Assembly (NCBI GenBank): GCA_003427395.1
Contig: BFEA01000602.1
Span: forward strand, 527,880 to 562,134
Source of the DNA: Chara braunii
Lineage: Eukaryota; Streptophyta; Charophyceae; Charales; Characeae
Length of the DNA: 34,255 bases
Direction: 5' to 3'
The position numbers and the translations under genes are program-made. This document shows, piece after piece, positions 18,928-29,350 of the stretch (within the stretch, counting starts at the first letter, position 1; each line of letters starts with the position of its first letter). Below the pieces are notes generated by a model, which made no database searches, was not told the DNA's origin, and saw nothing but the letters and a program-made list of their open reading frames with translations.

Positions 18928-19205
18928 TTAAAAAAAAAAAAAAAAATAATAATAGTAATAAAAGGCAAGGACTTGAATGTGGACGAAGCACATAAAATCA
19001 AACCGCAAAATCACACTGTTGCCCTGGGTAGTCAAAGCAAGAGCAGATAACACAATGAAACCGAGTAACTATCCATTTGAGAATGATACAAAAAAAAAAT
19101 CGTGAGTCAATGTCTGAGCCCAACAGGGCAGCACCAATAGCCTACCCCTTTGTAGCTCTCTGTCTGAGTGGCGCCAGGCCCCAAGACAACTTAACTACCA
19201 GCGAG
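18880..19205. repeat. (AAT)n, poly(A) and direct repeat B, copy 2
   Basis: AAT repeats at 18880-18927 run into an A tract (about 18929-18946), then sequence matching 18060-18290. The A tract beside the AAT run may also reflect assembly or slippage error. Confidence 0.75.
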
Positions 19206-19554
19206 TGATGATGCCAACACCAATGCCGACCCCCTCTCTACTTATGCACGTCCCTCCCCATCATCCACATTCTACCTTGATGACCAATACAACGTCCTTC
19301 ACTTTCCGAAGAACCACCTTCGATCTCACCTCCCCTGAGTTTGTCTGCTTCTTTTTTTTGTCACCGCTTCCGGTCAGGCCATGTTTGTCTGTTCTTTCGT
19401 CTGTATGTCTGTCTGTCTGCTTGCCCCAACCTGTTCTGGTCGCCGGCGTCCGGCTGCCTGTGGCAGACTGTCTGTCTGTTCGACAGTCTGTACGTCTGTG
19501 CTCGTTTGCCTCCCCCTTCTTTCCTCTTCACCGGTGATGCGGTACGGCTCAGTC

Positions 19555-20010
19555 CAGTCCCAGTCCAGTCAAGCAAGTACCGTCTGGGACTGTGTACACC
19601 GCGGGCCAGGGAAACTGGTCAGACCAACGCATCACAAAAGTATAAATCAAGAGGCTGCGCCCAACCATCTATTCAGTCATGCGGAAGTCATGCGGAAGCG
19701 CTGCTTCGACGTCTTGTGCAAGGAGGTCTACTGAAGGCCCGAAGACGAAGTGGGCGAGAGCGAAGCAGGGTAGCCATAGTGATAGGTAGCGGCAACCATA
19801 GCTGCTATAGCTTAGTACAGAGTGCAGCATGTGCGTGTGTCGTGAGTGTTCAGAGTGATGTGCGTGGGGCATCCAGGGTGATCCAAAGTACGTGAACAGT
19901 GAGATGTTGAGTGTTGAGTCGCCATAGCCGATTGGCAGTGAACTCGTAAGTGGATGCCATATCTCTGAGTATAGAGTTTAGGGCCGGTCACCAATTTGGT
20001 GTGCAGCCTG
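19555..20010. repeat. Long degenerate direct repeat A, copy 2
   Basis: Matches 17590-18010 with many substitutions and small indels, ending with GCCATATCTCTGAGTA. Preceding CTGT-rich sequence (19380-19500) parallels the CTCT/CTGT-rich stretch at 17400-17470, so the duplicated unit began further left. Confidence 0.7.
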
Positions 20011-20340
20011 TCTGTCCGCATGCGAAGTGAGGAGGAAGCGAAATTGGATGATGACGAACTTCAGAAAGCAGCATCATACACATGTGATTAGGAAGTCGCG
20101 ACCTCGATCGAATTTGCAGCACTGTATCACGAGTCCCACCAATCACGAGTACAACAAGCTCATGACAGCCAATGCTGATATAGTATAATCATTATCAATC
20201 ACAGAAGAAGAAAAAAAATGTCATCATCCTATCTGGTTTGTCTATGCCCTGCCTGGAGGTGACAGGTCCTATCCAACCTACAGTACAGTGTTGCCTGTCT
20301 CGAATGTACGCGAGGCGAGGACAGGACAAGTTTATCTACA

Positions 20341-20356
20341 AATAATAATAATAATA

Positions 20357-20418
<62 letters not shown>

Positions 20419-20436
20419 TAATAAAAATAATAATAA
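20341..20436. repeat. (AAT)n microsatellite
   Basis: About 32 near-perfect AAT units with a few interruptions. Translations across it give runs of Ile, Asn or Leu that are not genes. Confidence 0.95.
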
Positions 20437-20449
20437 CTCAAATAAGGTG

Positions 20450-21235
20450 CAAGGGAAACGAGTGATGGCAGGTTTCAGAAATCAAATGAGATCTCGTACC
20501 AACAACAAAATTGCATTATGGTCTCACCAAATAAGGACACGACAAAAAACTCAGGATCAACAACGCTCGCATAGTCTCATTAGCAGATCTAATGTCGCTA
20601 TCCTTTCCGGCGTTCTGTACCCAGACCACAGATGGTAGACCCTATCTAGCCTACACTATGACCCATAAGACAACGGCAACAATGTTTAGAGGGCGGATTT
20701 CAGACACCAACAACATTATACCCAGGTGACCGGATTAACGTGACCGCAACCCAAGAGCAGAAACATTTTGTGAGTCCCGTCAGCTATCATTAATACAGAC
20801 TCAATCCCATTTGAGCTCGTTGCTTAGATTACAGATGGCAGATTCTGCCTAGCAAGGAAAATGAGCAATAGCAACTCTAGATATCAATCAGCACCATACA
20901 TACGTGACCAGGTAGTCGTGACCTCGACCCAGAAGCAGATTTTGCATTACTAGTCCCGCCAGATGAACACAGCAAAAGCTCGTAGTTGACAAGCTGGTAT
21001 AGTTTCATCCATCATTAACGCAAAACCAATGTTGTTGTCCTACTTGGCATTTCCGCGCCCAGACTACGGATGGCCAATCCTACCTAACTCACAGCTACGA
21101 TGTCGGAACGTCGACGACCACTGTCCTTCTGAAGTACGCACAAATCTCGACTTCAGACACCAGGTATGTCTTTCGTATCACTCACGACCTCGATCCCCAA
21201 TACACAGTTGTTACTTGCACCCAGAGCCATCATGT
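20450..21235. repeat. Degenerate satellite-like repeats without genes
   Basis: Several blocks share a loose pattern: TTTCAGA.(A/C)(A/C)...CAACA, GTGACC..(A/G)T(A/T)..(C/G)GTGACC, CCCAGACYACRGATGG, then CCTA(C/T)CTA. Examples are 20460-20530, 20600-20655, 20690-20760, 20900-20990 and 21045-21105. They look like old tandem units of a few hundred bases. Confidence 0.45.
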
Positions 21236-21237
21236 AC

Positions 21238-21268
21238 TTAATAATAATAATAATAATAGTAATAATAA
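21238..21268. repeat. (AAT)n microsatellite, start of direct repeat C copy 1
   Basis: A short AAT run followed by GTGAGATGA, TATTGAAAGTCAGATAAT, GCACCAATGA, TGTTGAC and AGACCATC..AAACAAGGTA up to about 21620. The same order recurs at 22447-22870. Confidence 0.8.
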
Positions 21269-21899
21269 GGAAAATAAACAACAGTGAGATGACAAAACCA
21301 AAATACACAGTCTTATTGAAAGTCAGATAATCACACCGTGTCCGGAGAGAAGCACTGCACCAATGATACACTAATGGAGGTTCGTAATACAACAACCAAT
21401 GCCCGGGAGAGTCTTCTCTCTCCACATCAACACAAGAGACCAGTCCCCCATCTCCCCTTTGTGCCGCTCAGCACCCAACCTACTCCTACGCAGCTACTAC
21501 AGCCCACCATCGACAATGCAACTGTTGACATCAGCAGCTAGCGAAGTAATCGAGGATGTTACTCAAGGCAGACCATCTTCAAAACAAGGTAAGTGTCCTC
21601 ACATCATCATCATCAATACATGACCAATGTCGCTCTTCCTATCCGGCGCTCAGCGTCCAGACTTGCAAGTGCCAGATCCTATCTAGCCTATGTCTACAAC
21701 GCAGATGTTGTCGTCAACAGCTCTCTCGAGGTACGAGCAAATGTCGGACCACGCCGTTACATCAAGCATCAGGTATGTTTTGTCGCATCACTCACAACCC
21801 CGATCCTCCTCCACAGTATGTCACGTGCACCCAAGGACCAAACGTGCATCCTATCCAACATACAATCAGCGCAGCCTGGATATGGTTGCCTGCTTAGTC

Positions 21900-22330
21900 A
21901 ACGTGTGTTTGTCTGTCATTTCTGTCCGTCATTGTTTCTCTACCTGCCTGTAGGTGTCTGTTCTTGTAAACTCGTTTCTGTAAACCAGCCTACTCTTTCT
22001 GTTGTCGTATGTATCTGTTTGCCTGGTCGTTTGCCTGAGTGTCTGATTGTACCTGTCTGTTCGACTGCTTTGCCTGTATGCCTGTATGTATATATGTTTT
22101 GTCTGTTTGTCTGTATGGATCTTGTCTGTCTTGTCTGTTCGTCTGTCAGTCACTGTCCGTTTGCCCCGTCGTCTTTCCATTTGTTCGTCTGTTTTTGTCC
22201 CGTTTGTCTTCTCTGCTTATCTCAGATTGTTTATTTTCTCTTTCTCCCTTCTTCCTCCCCTTTCTTTCTCTCCCTTTCTTATCCTCTCTCTCTTTCTCTA
22301 GCTGCAGTCTCTCTATCTGACTTTGTATAG
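21900..22330. repeat. Low-complexity CTGT/CTTT-rich tract
   Basis: The plus strand is dominated by TCTGT and CTTTCTC words with no codon structure. The long frames that cross it, rich in Cys, Leu, Ser and Phe, are a consequence of this bias. Confidence 0.7.
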
Positions 22331-22446
22331 CCCTTATCCCTTCTGATATTTTTCTCCTGTTTCCTACGAGCTTTTCATCTTTTCTCCTCTTCCATATCCC
22401 TCCAGTTGACTCCCTCTTGCAACGGGCACATAAGCAACCTATCAGT

Positions 22447-22447
22447 G

Positions 22448-22529
<82 letters not shown>

Positions 22530-22870
22530 TAGTGAGATGATAATACTCAGACTAGCACAGTCATATTAAAAGCCAGATAGTATCACAGCCTTCGGAAAGC
22601 AATATTGCACCAATATGCCACTAAAGGGGAATCGTAACACTTAAACCAATGTCAACGAGAGTTGCCCTCGTCATTACCAACATATGTATCATGACCCTTC
22701 TCCCCTCTTAGTGCCCGATGCCCAGCCTACTCCCTACACTACTACTCCCAGTCCTACTAATCGTCATGCAGCTGTTGACGTCAACAACCAAGGAAGGATT
22801 TGAAGTTGTCTACCAATGCAGACCATCGCCAAGACCAGGTACGTGCCCTCACATCATCATCATCACCATC
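22447..22870. repeat. (AAT)n plus direct repeat C, copy 2
   Basis: A long AAT run (22447-22526), then GTGAGATGATAA, TATTAAAAGCCAGATAGT, GCACCAATA, TGTTGACGTCAACA and AGACCATCGCCAAGACCAGGTA, matching 21262-21620 at about 1.25 kb distance. Both copies then run into CATCATCAT. Confidence 0.75.
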
Positions 22871-22900
22871 ATCACCATCATCATCACCCTCATCATCATC
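22851..22900. repeat. (CAT)n microsatellite
   Basis: ATC/CAT trinucleotides with a few CAC variants, followed by a CTCT-rich stretch. It continues direct repeat C. Confidence 0.9.
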
Positions 22901-23094
22901 CTTATCTCTCCCTCTTTTCTCTCTCTCCTTCTCCAACTTCTCTTTCTCACACACCCATACGCACACCCTGCGGCATACCGTAAAGGTGCAGGCCAGAACA
23001 AGATCCGACCTCTCATACAGGTACAAGGTGGCGTAGCGGAGGACTTAGATACCAATGATTCGAACAGTCAATATTGCAATGCAGCCCCAACATA

Positions 23095-23192
23095 CATCAT
23101 CATCATCATCATCATCATCATTATCATCATCCCATCATCATCATCATCATCTTCCCATCATCATCACCATCCTCCCATCATCATCATCATCG
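23095..23192. repeat. (CAT)n microsatellite
   Basis: About 30 CAT units with interruptions near 23121-23133 and 23151-23175. His/Ser/Ile runs in translations across it are artefacts. Confidence 0.9.
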
Positions 23193-23336
23193 TCACAGAC
23201 CGAATGCCGACACTCTATCTGGCGTTCAGCATGCAGACTAAGTGCGTGTCATAGACCTACCTGACACAATCATCAGCCCAACTGACCCTTCGGCCTCTTC
23301 TGTTAAGGGGTATTACTACTGATCCTAATCACCATG

Positions 23337-23359
23337 GCGCGCGTTATAATAACGCGCGC
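23337..23359. repeat. 11-bp perfect palindrome, GCGCGCGTTAT-A-ATAACGCGCGC
   Basis: Arms 23337-23347 and 23349-23359 are perfectly complementary around a single A, near the start of the solo LTR. It is too long to be expected by chance in this window. A role as a protein-binding site is possible but unsupported. Confidence 0.75.
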
Positions 23360-23508
23360 ACACACGAAATTTTCTCACCGATTTTGCCCTGGCCTTAGTG
23401 GCCGAGGATTTTGCTTCCAGTGTCACGCCAAGCGTGCACACCCCTCTTATTCCAGACTGGCTTCCTCATGGCAGCCGGGTCGTTACTGTGTCGAATGCAA
23501 AAACATGG

Positions 23509-23534
23509 CAAAATACCCTTGTAAGGGTATTTTG
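23509..23534 (-). other. LTR-terminal hairpin of the solo LTR
   Basis: CAAAATACCCTT and AAGGGTATTTTG form a perfect 12-bp inverted repeat around GT/AC, seven bases from the LTR end. The ATACCCTT core is the same as in the host LTR; the outer pairs differ and remain complementary. Confidence 0.8.
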
Positions 23535-23540
23535 TCCGAC

Positions 23541-23545
23541 ACCGT
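23541..23545 (+). repeat. Target-site duplication, right copy
   Basis: ACCGT, matching 13925-13929. The leading A is also the terminal A of the CCGACA end, so the strict duplication may be only CCGT. Confidence 0.7.
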
Positions 23546-23576
23546 ATTTGTTTTTATGTGATACTAGTGACGATTT

Positions 23577-23660
23577 GAGTTGAGATTGTTCAACTCTGAG
23601 GATATATATGTAATTCGAGACATTTAGTTCGCGTTTGAGTTGGGGTATTGTACCCCTGTG
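23577..23660 (+). other. Two short hairpins in the 3' internal region
   Basis: GAGTTGA/TCAACTC at about 23577-23597 and GGGGTA-TTG-TACCCC at about 23642-23656. Both occur in GAGTTG-rich sequence and could be decayed relatives of the 54-bp units further right. There is no coding frame nearby. Confidence 0.4.
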
Positions 23661-23952
23661 TATATATTGAGTTGAGGCCTTATCTAAGACTGTCTTTTGT
23701 ATATGACAATCACAATCACTCTCACATGTGTGGACTTTATCCTGATGAATTGTGATTTTGTGTGGATTTTGTGAGAATGAATGGATGTGAACTGTCTACT
23801 CTCCGGTATACTCGTGCGATCTGCCCACGGGCGGGTGATAGGGTCGAGTATAAGGAGAGGCAGTGCAGTTTGTTGTGTGACAAAAGAGTGAGAATCCTAA
23901 GGGGTTTTGCGAGTCTCTGAGACTCGAATACTTACCATGCCGAGTGTTTTAC

Positions 23953-24075
23953 GGTTGAGTTGCGAAGAGGGCCCACAAACAGGCCTCTCGGTTTGAAGTG
24001 GTTCGTGGTTGAGTTGTAGAGAGGACCCATAAGTAGACCTCTCAGTTTGAGTTGTTCTATGGTTGAGTTGTTCTA
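23953..24075 (+). repeat. 54-bp tandem units carrying a hairpin
   Basis: GGTTGAGTTG starts units at 23953, 24007 and 24061 (exact 54-bp spacing; the third is truncated). Each full unit has a stem: GAGG..CCTC with loop around CCCACAAACAG in the first, GAGAGG/CCTCTC around ACCCATAAGTAGA in the second. The second loop contains CCATAAG, the same heptamer as the LTR array core. Confidence 0.65.
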
Positions 24076-25309
24076 TGATTGAACCCCCCTCAGATTAAGA
24101 AAGGTGGTAATGTTATTTATCGAAAGACTCATCCCCAAAGAGGGGGATGTTTTAAAAAGGGGTCGTGTGATAGTTCATCCTAAGAAGAGAGGGACGACTG
24201 GGAGACCTATTGAGGGAGACCTCCTTCGTGTGAGAGGTGGTTAATGGATTTAAGGGCATGGTAAGCAGTGGTTGAGTTGATAAAGTCTGACGAAAAGGGG
24301 CCACGTTTGCTTGAGATGTTTGAGAAAGTCGCAAAAAAAGTGCAGGGCGAGAAAATGTCTCGGGATGGGTGGCTGCTGGTTTGATCAAGTCAGGGGTCAC
24401 GGCCTTGTGGACCTAGCGGTGATTTTGTTTGTGATTGTGCGAAGGATGTCATGCCTCTCGTGGGAGAGCTGGTAAATGCCTTCAGACCCCTGCACAATCC
24501 CGCAGTGGGTCCGTGATTGGTTTTGCGACACTCCGTCTAACCACTTGTGCTAGTTCTGGGATATATTAGAGGAATACCAAGCTAAGCGGTGAAGATTAGC
24601 ACCTCTAGGGCATAACCCCAGTGGATGGCTGCTAGCCGGCGCAACCTGGCTGCGGGACCGCGGAGTAAGAGTTTAAGGGGAGTTGCCCCCCCCCGGGAAA
24701 TTACCCCGTGGGATAGTGAAGGTTGAGGTTTTTGGGAAATCCTGATTGAATGCTTATCAGGAGAAAACCTATCGTTGCGTAACCGATGAGGGTACTGCCG
24801 CTAAAATAACAGTGTGGTGGGCCGTAGTCCTGGTCCAATCAGCCAGGCTATGGTAGACCAAGATGGAGACCTAGCCTTTCTGTACTAGACTGCAGAAAGA
24901 GCTGAGTGGATATTAAGTATACAAGTATACGTATGTGTATTTGATTGCGAGAGATTCTCTGAGAAGGAAGGCGAGAGTGCCTTCAAAGGTCTCGGTTAGG
25001 GCCCGCGTCCCTAGTTTTGGCCAGGACTAGGGACACCCGACGAGAAGCCGAAGGTTGTCTAGGACCGGGGAGAGGATGATTGAGAGGGTCTTTGGAACTT
25101 ATGCTGTCAGCGTTCTAATGCCGGGGCGGTGAGAGCCCGGGTTAGAAACCTAGCAACATATAGTTGTGGAGGCATGGTTTGATGGAGGCCTCTACCCTGT
25201 GTTTGTCGGCTAATCGGATTGGTCCCTCTTTCGTCGGCATCTTGGGTAATCTGATAGCTTTTCGATTTTGCGAAGCGACGGGGACGTCGCTTAATGTGGT
25301 CCGGTAAGC
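24076..25309 (+). other. 3' internal region: no gene, many inverted repeats, no clear polypurine tract
   Basis: No credible frame is present. Perfect stems follow one another: TCCTGAT/ATCAGGA (24740/24756), CTTTCTG/CAGAAAG (24876/24893), GTCCCTAGT/ACTAGGGAC (25007/25026), TTCTAA..CCGGG/CCCGG..TTAGAA (25113-25147) and AAGCGAC/GTCGCTT (25273/25286). Bases just before the 3' LTR (GTGGTCCGGTAAGC) are not a polypurine tract, which is expected there; the nearest purine-rich run is GGACCGGGGAGAGGATGATTGAGAGGG at about 25065. Only the 9-bp and compound stems clearly exceed chance. Confidence 0.5.
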
Positions 25310-27213
25310 TGTCGGCGCGAATACCCTTACAAGGGTATCCGCCCTGTTTTTTGCAAATGACAGAAATTAAGTTTGGATTAAGAAGTTAAAGTATACCGCG
25401 TGAGGCGCGACGATGTCCGTGATTTACGTTGACATGATGTCATTGGTTGACTAGAGTAGGAAGTGTGTGGGCACGCTGGTTTGAGGCGTGCGTGATCTTT
25501 TTAATTTTTGATCATGATTGTGCAGACCGACGTTGGTCGCCGACCAAATTTTTATTTTTTTTCTAACTGAGCTAGGGTTAAAAAAATTACGTCTTATTGA
25601 GTACTATGGTTACCTTTGGCTTTGGCGCATCTATGGGAGACGACATCGACACCAACGTGACTTCTGAAGGCGTTTCGGTAGTACGGCGCGCCGCGCAGTG
25701 TCCGTTTATTTAGGCGTCAGCCAGAGCTAGACCCAGACTCGGGCCTAGCACTTTAGTTATGGGGCTGGAATTTCGTCTGAGAGGTTTAGGGGTTGAGATC
25801 GAGCGGCGACGACGTGGGAAAATCGGAGTGGCGCGAAGGGACCGAGGGGGTCGAGGGCCCGGCGGGGCTATCCCCCTTGGTTCTGCCGGCAGCGGCGTCC
25901 GATTGGTGGTGGCACTTGCTAAGTAATTCGTTTCAGTGCCGCGTTCTTAATAAATTTTGTTATACTCCGGCGTGCCGTTGACCTGGATGGGATGCCGAAT
26001 TTTTGAAGGCCGTCATGGCGGTTGAGGATCGTGAGCGCGCGCCTCTTTTGGTTGCCTGCGAGTTCGTGAGTGTCGGGGCGTCGGCATAATTCCCCTACCC
26101 GGCCCGCATCGAAGAGACGGACCGAAGAGGCCAATACTTAAAGGGTGGTGGGGTCCATCATCATGGCTTCCCTTGCAACCCACTTTGGGGAGTGTCAGTA
26201 GCCTGAGGCAAGGGGGAAGTCGGAGAACACTCCGAGCGGGCCGCCGGGAGGCGGCAGTTGACTAAGGACCGTACCGGACCCAGTCCGTCAAGGACCATGC
26301 TCAGGCCTCACGGCAGGCCNAACCTTTAGTGTTGAGGCCAGTNGTTTGGAAGAAGGTTTGGCCGGTGGNAGCCCGAGGGGGCGGTAGGCTTCAAACAGCA
26401 CTGAGGAGGCAGTGGTGACAGCCTGCCGGGTGGAGACCAGTTGGGTACAGGGGCAAACAGGGACTAGTCGGGCCGTGGCAGNTGTCCCCCCGTAGCCTCC
26501 GTAGGGTAGCCGAAGCAAAGGGGGCGCCCCTACCGCTCGACTATGTGACTAAGCATCGTTATGAGGATAACAGACTCGGGTAGGAGGGGATAGCGGACAG
26601 GACAGATAGCAGAGCGCTGATCCGCTGTGTCACGAGGAGCGGAGCACTGTGGAGAGGGACGAACGAGCAGAGGTGCAGTGACGAAGGGCAGACTGGGAGG
26701 GATGGACCTGGGCGCATTTTTGCGTCGGGTACATCCAGCAGGGGAAGGAACGATGGTGGGGAGATGACCGGGTCGGGGCAACTAGGGGAGCCGCTGCGCT
26801 GAGGCGCTGGCGGACGGTAGTGAAAAGGGGCGTGGAGCGGGGAGGCCGGGGTTGTAGGGCGATTCGGGCCGGGTCACTACGGCGGCTAGGCTAGGCGCTG
26901 AGGAGCGACGGGCACGAAAGTGGGAGAGCGGAGTGTCGGGGAGCAGGGTGTGAAGACGGTGAAGAAGGGGAGTGAACCAGGACGAGGCCTGGCGCCGGGT
27001 GCATGCGCAGCAGGGCGGAGCGGAGGGCTGCGAGGACGGGCGCCATGACACACTGAGGCGAAGTGGATAGGCAGCGGGCAGCAGGAGAGACGAGCAGTAG
27101 AGGGCAGCGACGTGCTAAAGAGGGAACGAACCCGGGCTGGAAAGTGAGTCGGGTGCATGTGAAGATTACGGGCTATGGCTGAAGCTGGAGGGGGGGGTGC
27201 GGAATGTGAAAAC

Positions 27214-27760
27214 CCGCCCGATTCATGACGAAAACGGGCGGGAAGAAAGTCAATCCAGAGGTTTTCAGGTAGGGCGAACCCAATTTCGAAGTTCGTTTTA
27301 GCAGAAAGGTAGTAAATAGGAAGTTAGTTGAAAAAAGTGTTGCGCGAAGGCGTGGCGGAGTGAGGAAAGAGTAAGGGAAAAAGGAGTGTATCTTGCTCGT
27401 TTGTGAGTGGATTTGGGCAGGGGAAGAAGTGATCTCGGGGTTTTGACCCCGGGCGAATTGAATAAGATAGTTAGATTGAGCAAAGAGTCAGTGTGGTGAA
27501 AGTTAGTAGGATAAGGAGTGCGCGGAGGCTATGGCAGGACCAGACGAGGAGATAAGCGGGAAAACAGGGAACTCACCCGATTCTTGGTGAGATCGGGTGA
27601 GTGGAGAAGCATTTTTAAGAGTTTGAGGTCAGGCAAATTCGTTAGTATAGATATAAGAGTGAGGGAATCAGTAGATTAGGAATTAGTAAGGAAAGTTAGT
27701 TCGCAAAGGCAATGAAAGGAGGGGGTGTAGAAAGGAATGAATCCACCCGTGATTCGGGGG
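27214..27760 (+). repeat. 3' LTR copy of the GATTCTTG-loop hairpin cluster
   Basis: CCCGCCCG/CGGGCGGG is retained near 27214-27243 although its loop has changed (ATTCATGACGAAAA). ACTCACCCGAT/ATCGGGTGAGT (27571-27581/27592-27602) is a perfect 11 bp where the 5' LTR has a mismatch. CGGGGT/ACCCCG near 27436-27451 is also improved relative to the 5' copy. Confidence 0.6.
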
Positions 27761-29042
27761 TAGATTCGCTCGAATTTGGCTTGTCTCGACGAGAGAGATG
27801 GCGTGAGGATGGTAACTGAGGGGGAGACTTATCTGTCGGCGGCAGCGATGCCCATCGTATCGATGGGATGCTCTCTCTCTCCCTCCCTTGTAATTGCGTT
27901 GTATATGTGGGTGTATCTTTCCGCGTCCTAACGCCAGATTCATTCGGTTTGGTTCATCCGATCGAACAAGAAAGTAAAGAAGCAAGCTGCTTACCTGTTG
28001 GTATGGGAAGACTGTGCCGCCCGTTCCTCGCCCGAAAAGGGCGGGGGCAGACTTCAACTGCAGCGACAACGGCTACTGTGAACTCGGAGTTTGTTGTTGC
28101 TGGGTATTTAGACTACCACTGTGGTCAGACTGGGCGTGGCCACTGATATTGGACTCAGACACTGTCGTGCCGCTCTTCAGATCTGTGTGATCGTGGCGTG
28201 ACTGCAGCTCTGTACATTGTTCAGTTTGCGGGTGGCGGCTTCTGGGCCTTTGCCCACCTAAGGTGTTGCTGATGTGGCTGTATAAATTGGTTGTGCGACC
28301 TGCGGTTGTCGATAGCAGCCACGCTGGCTGCACATCCAAGCGGTATTGCGAGGACTAAGGTTGCTGTTGCAGCGGCGTGGAGACTATTGTTGCTGCTGAA
28401 CTAAGGGCCGCCCGCTCTGTTGCGCGGAACAACGAGGAGGAAGGAGTAGGTTGCGAAACATCAGCCTTCTTTGCTGCCCTTTTTGCTGTGGATTGCTGTG
28501 CTGCTGATGATCGTGTAGGCCGCGGTGTAATTGCTGGGTTGCTGCGCTAAGCTGCAGCTTTGCTGCGCCTCACTGCATGCTTGGCAGTGCTGCGATGTTG
28601 AAGGGCATACAGGGTGTGCGCTGCGTCGGGTGTTGTTAACTAAGGCTGCGTGGCTGCAGTTTTGCCAAGGAGAGGGAGGGTGGTTGCGAGGTGAAAGGAG
28701 GTCACCGTCGCAGGTTGGAAAAGTGCCTGGAAAGGGAGGGGTTATCGCTGTGATTCGAGAGTTGTCAGAAGAGTTGGGTTCGACAGTTTGACTCTAAGTT
28801 GACCAAGCGGTTGTTACTTGGCCTTCATTGCGGGGCCCTCGGGCGTGTCAAGATATCAAGGCCCCCTCCCGCGAGTCTGAGCGCACTATTCTTGGATCTG
28901 AGAGGCTAGATCTTTCTATCTCTACCCTTCTTACTCTATGTCTAGTCTATTGGTTCTGAGAGGAAGGCGGCAGGCGGGATTGCAACCCGTAATCCGCGTC
29001 AAGACTCTGTGGGGAGTCCGCCCACCGATTGCGGGAGCTCTG

Positions 29043-29065
29043 CCGGAACTCAGGAGGAGTTTTGG
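29043..29065 (+). promoter_or_regulatory. 3' LTR copy of the 9-bp stem
   Basis: CCGGAACTC-AGGAG-GAGTTTTGG; one C-to-T change against the 5' LTR turns a G-C pair into G.U and pairing is kept. Confidence 0.65.
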
Positions 29066-29350
29066 AGACAGGGAATTGAAAGGTAATTGTTGCCTTCCCT
29101 TCATAAACCCAGATATTAGCCCCTATCTGTACTACCTGTCGTGTTTTGACTGAGTATATGACATGCATCCCTACTTTGATTTTAGTTTAACTGACAGGAT
29201 ATGACTCATATTAAATAAAGGAATGCGTGAGAAAGCTTAGTCCCAGCATTTTTGATTGATTGAAGGCAGATTTGTTCAAGAAAAGGGGTTGCATCTGGGG
29301 GAAGGGTGGGAGAAAGGCAATTTGCTTGAGATTGGAAGGGTCCTGCGGGG

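Larger units (their letters stand above)
13930..23541 (-). mobile_element. Nested solo LTR, 9612 bp, antisense
   Basis: Read on the minus strand it begins TGTCGGACAAAATACCCTT and ends GGACCGCCGCGCGCGACA. Compare TGTCGGCGCGAATACCCTT and GGACCGATGCGCCCGACA in the host LTR. It is flanked by ACCGT/CCGT on both sides, so it is an insertion reduced to one LTR, presumably by LTR-LTR recombination. Similarity to the host LTR is limited to the ends, the last ~330 bp, the TATA neighbourhood and one mid-LTR structural block; the rest is unrelated, so this is a sister family. It contains a 162-bp hairpin array, expanded AAT runs and large internal duplications, but no credible gene. Confidence 0.85.

Noticed and set aside
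21593-22330. 245-aa frame, Cys/Leu/Ser-rich, looking membrane-like
   Set aside because: It arises from CTGT/CTTT low complexity inside the solo LTR, and the other two frames are equally open there.
22718-23254. 178-aa frame with Ile/His/Ser runs
   Set aside because: It is driven by CAT microsatellites and duplicated non-coding sequence; no domain remains outside the runs.
13974-23541. Solo LTR starting at TGTCAGACC (13974)
   Set aside because: An alternative TG end, but the sequence between 13930 and 13974 still aligns with the host LTR end (GGACCG..GCG.GCGACA), and only the 13930 boundary gives a matching target duplication.
24152-24400. 82-aa minus frame in the 3' internal region
   Set aside because: No domain, and it is antisense to the element; no sign of pol on either strand.
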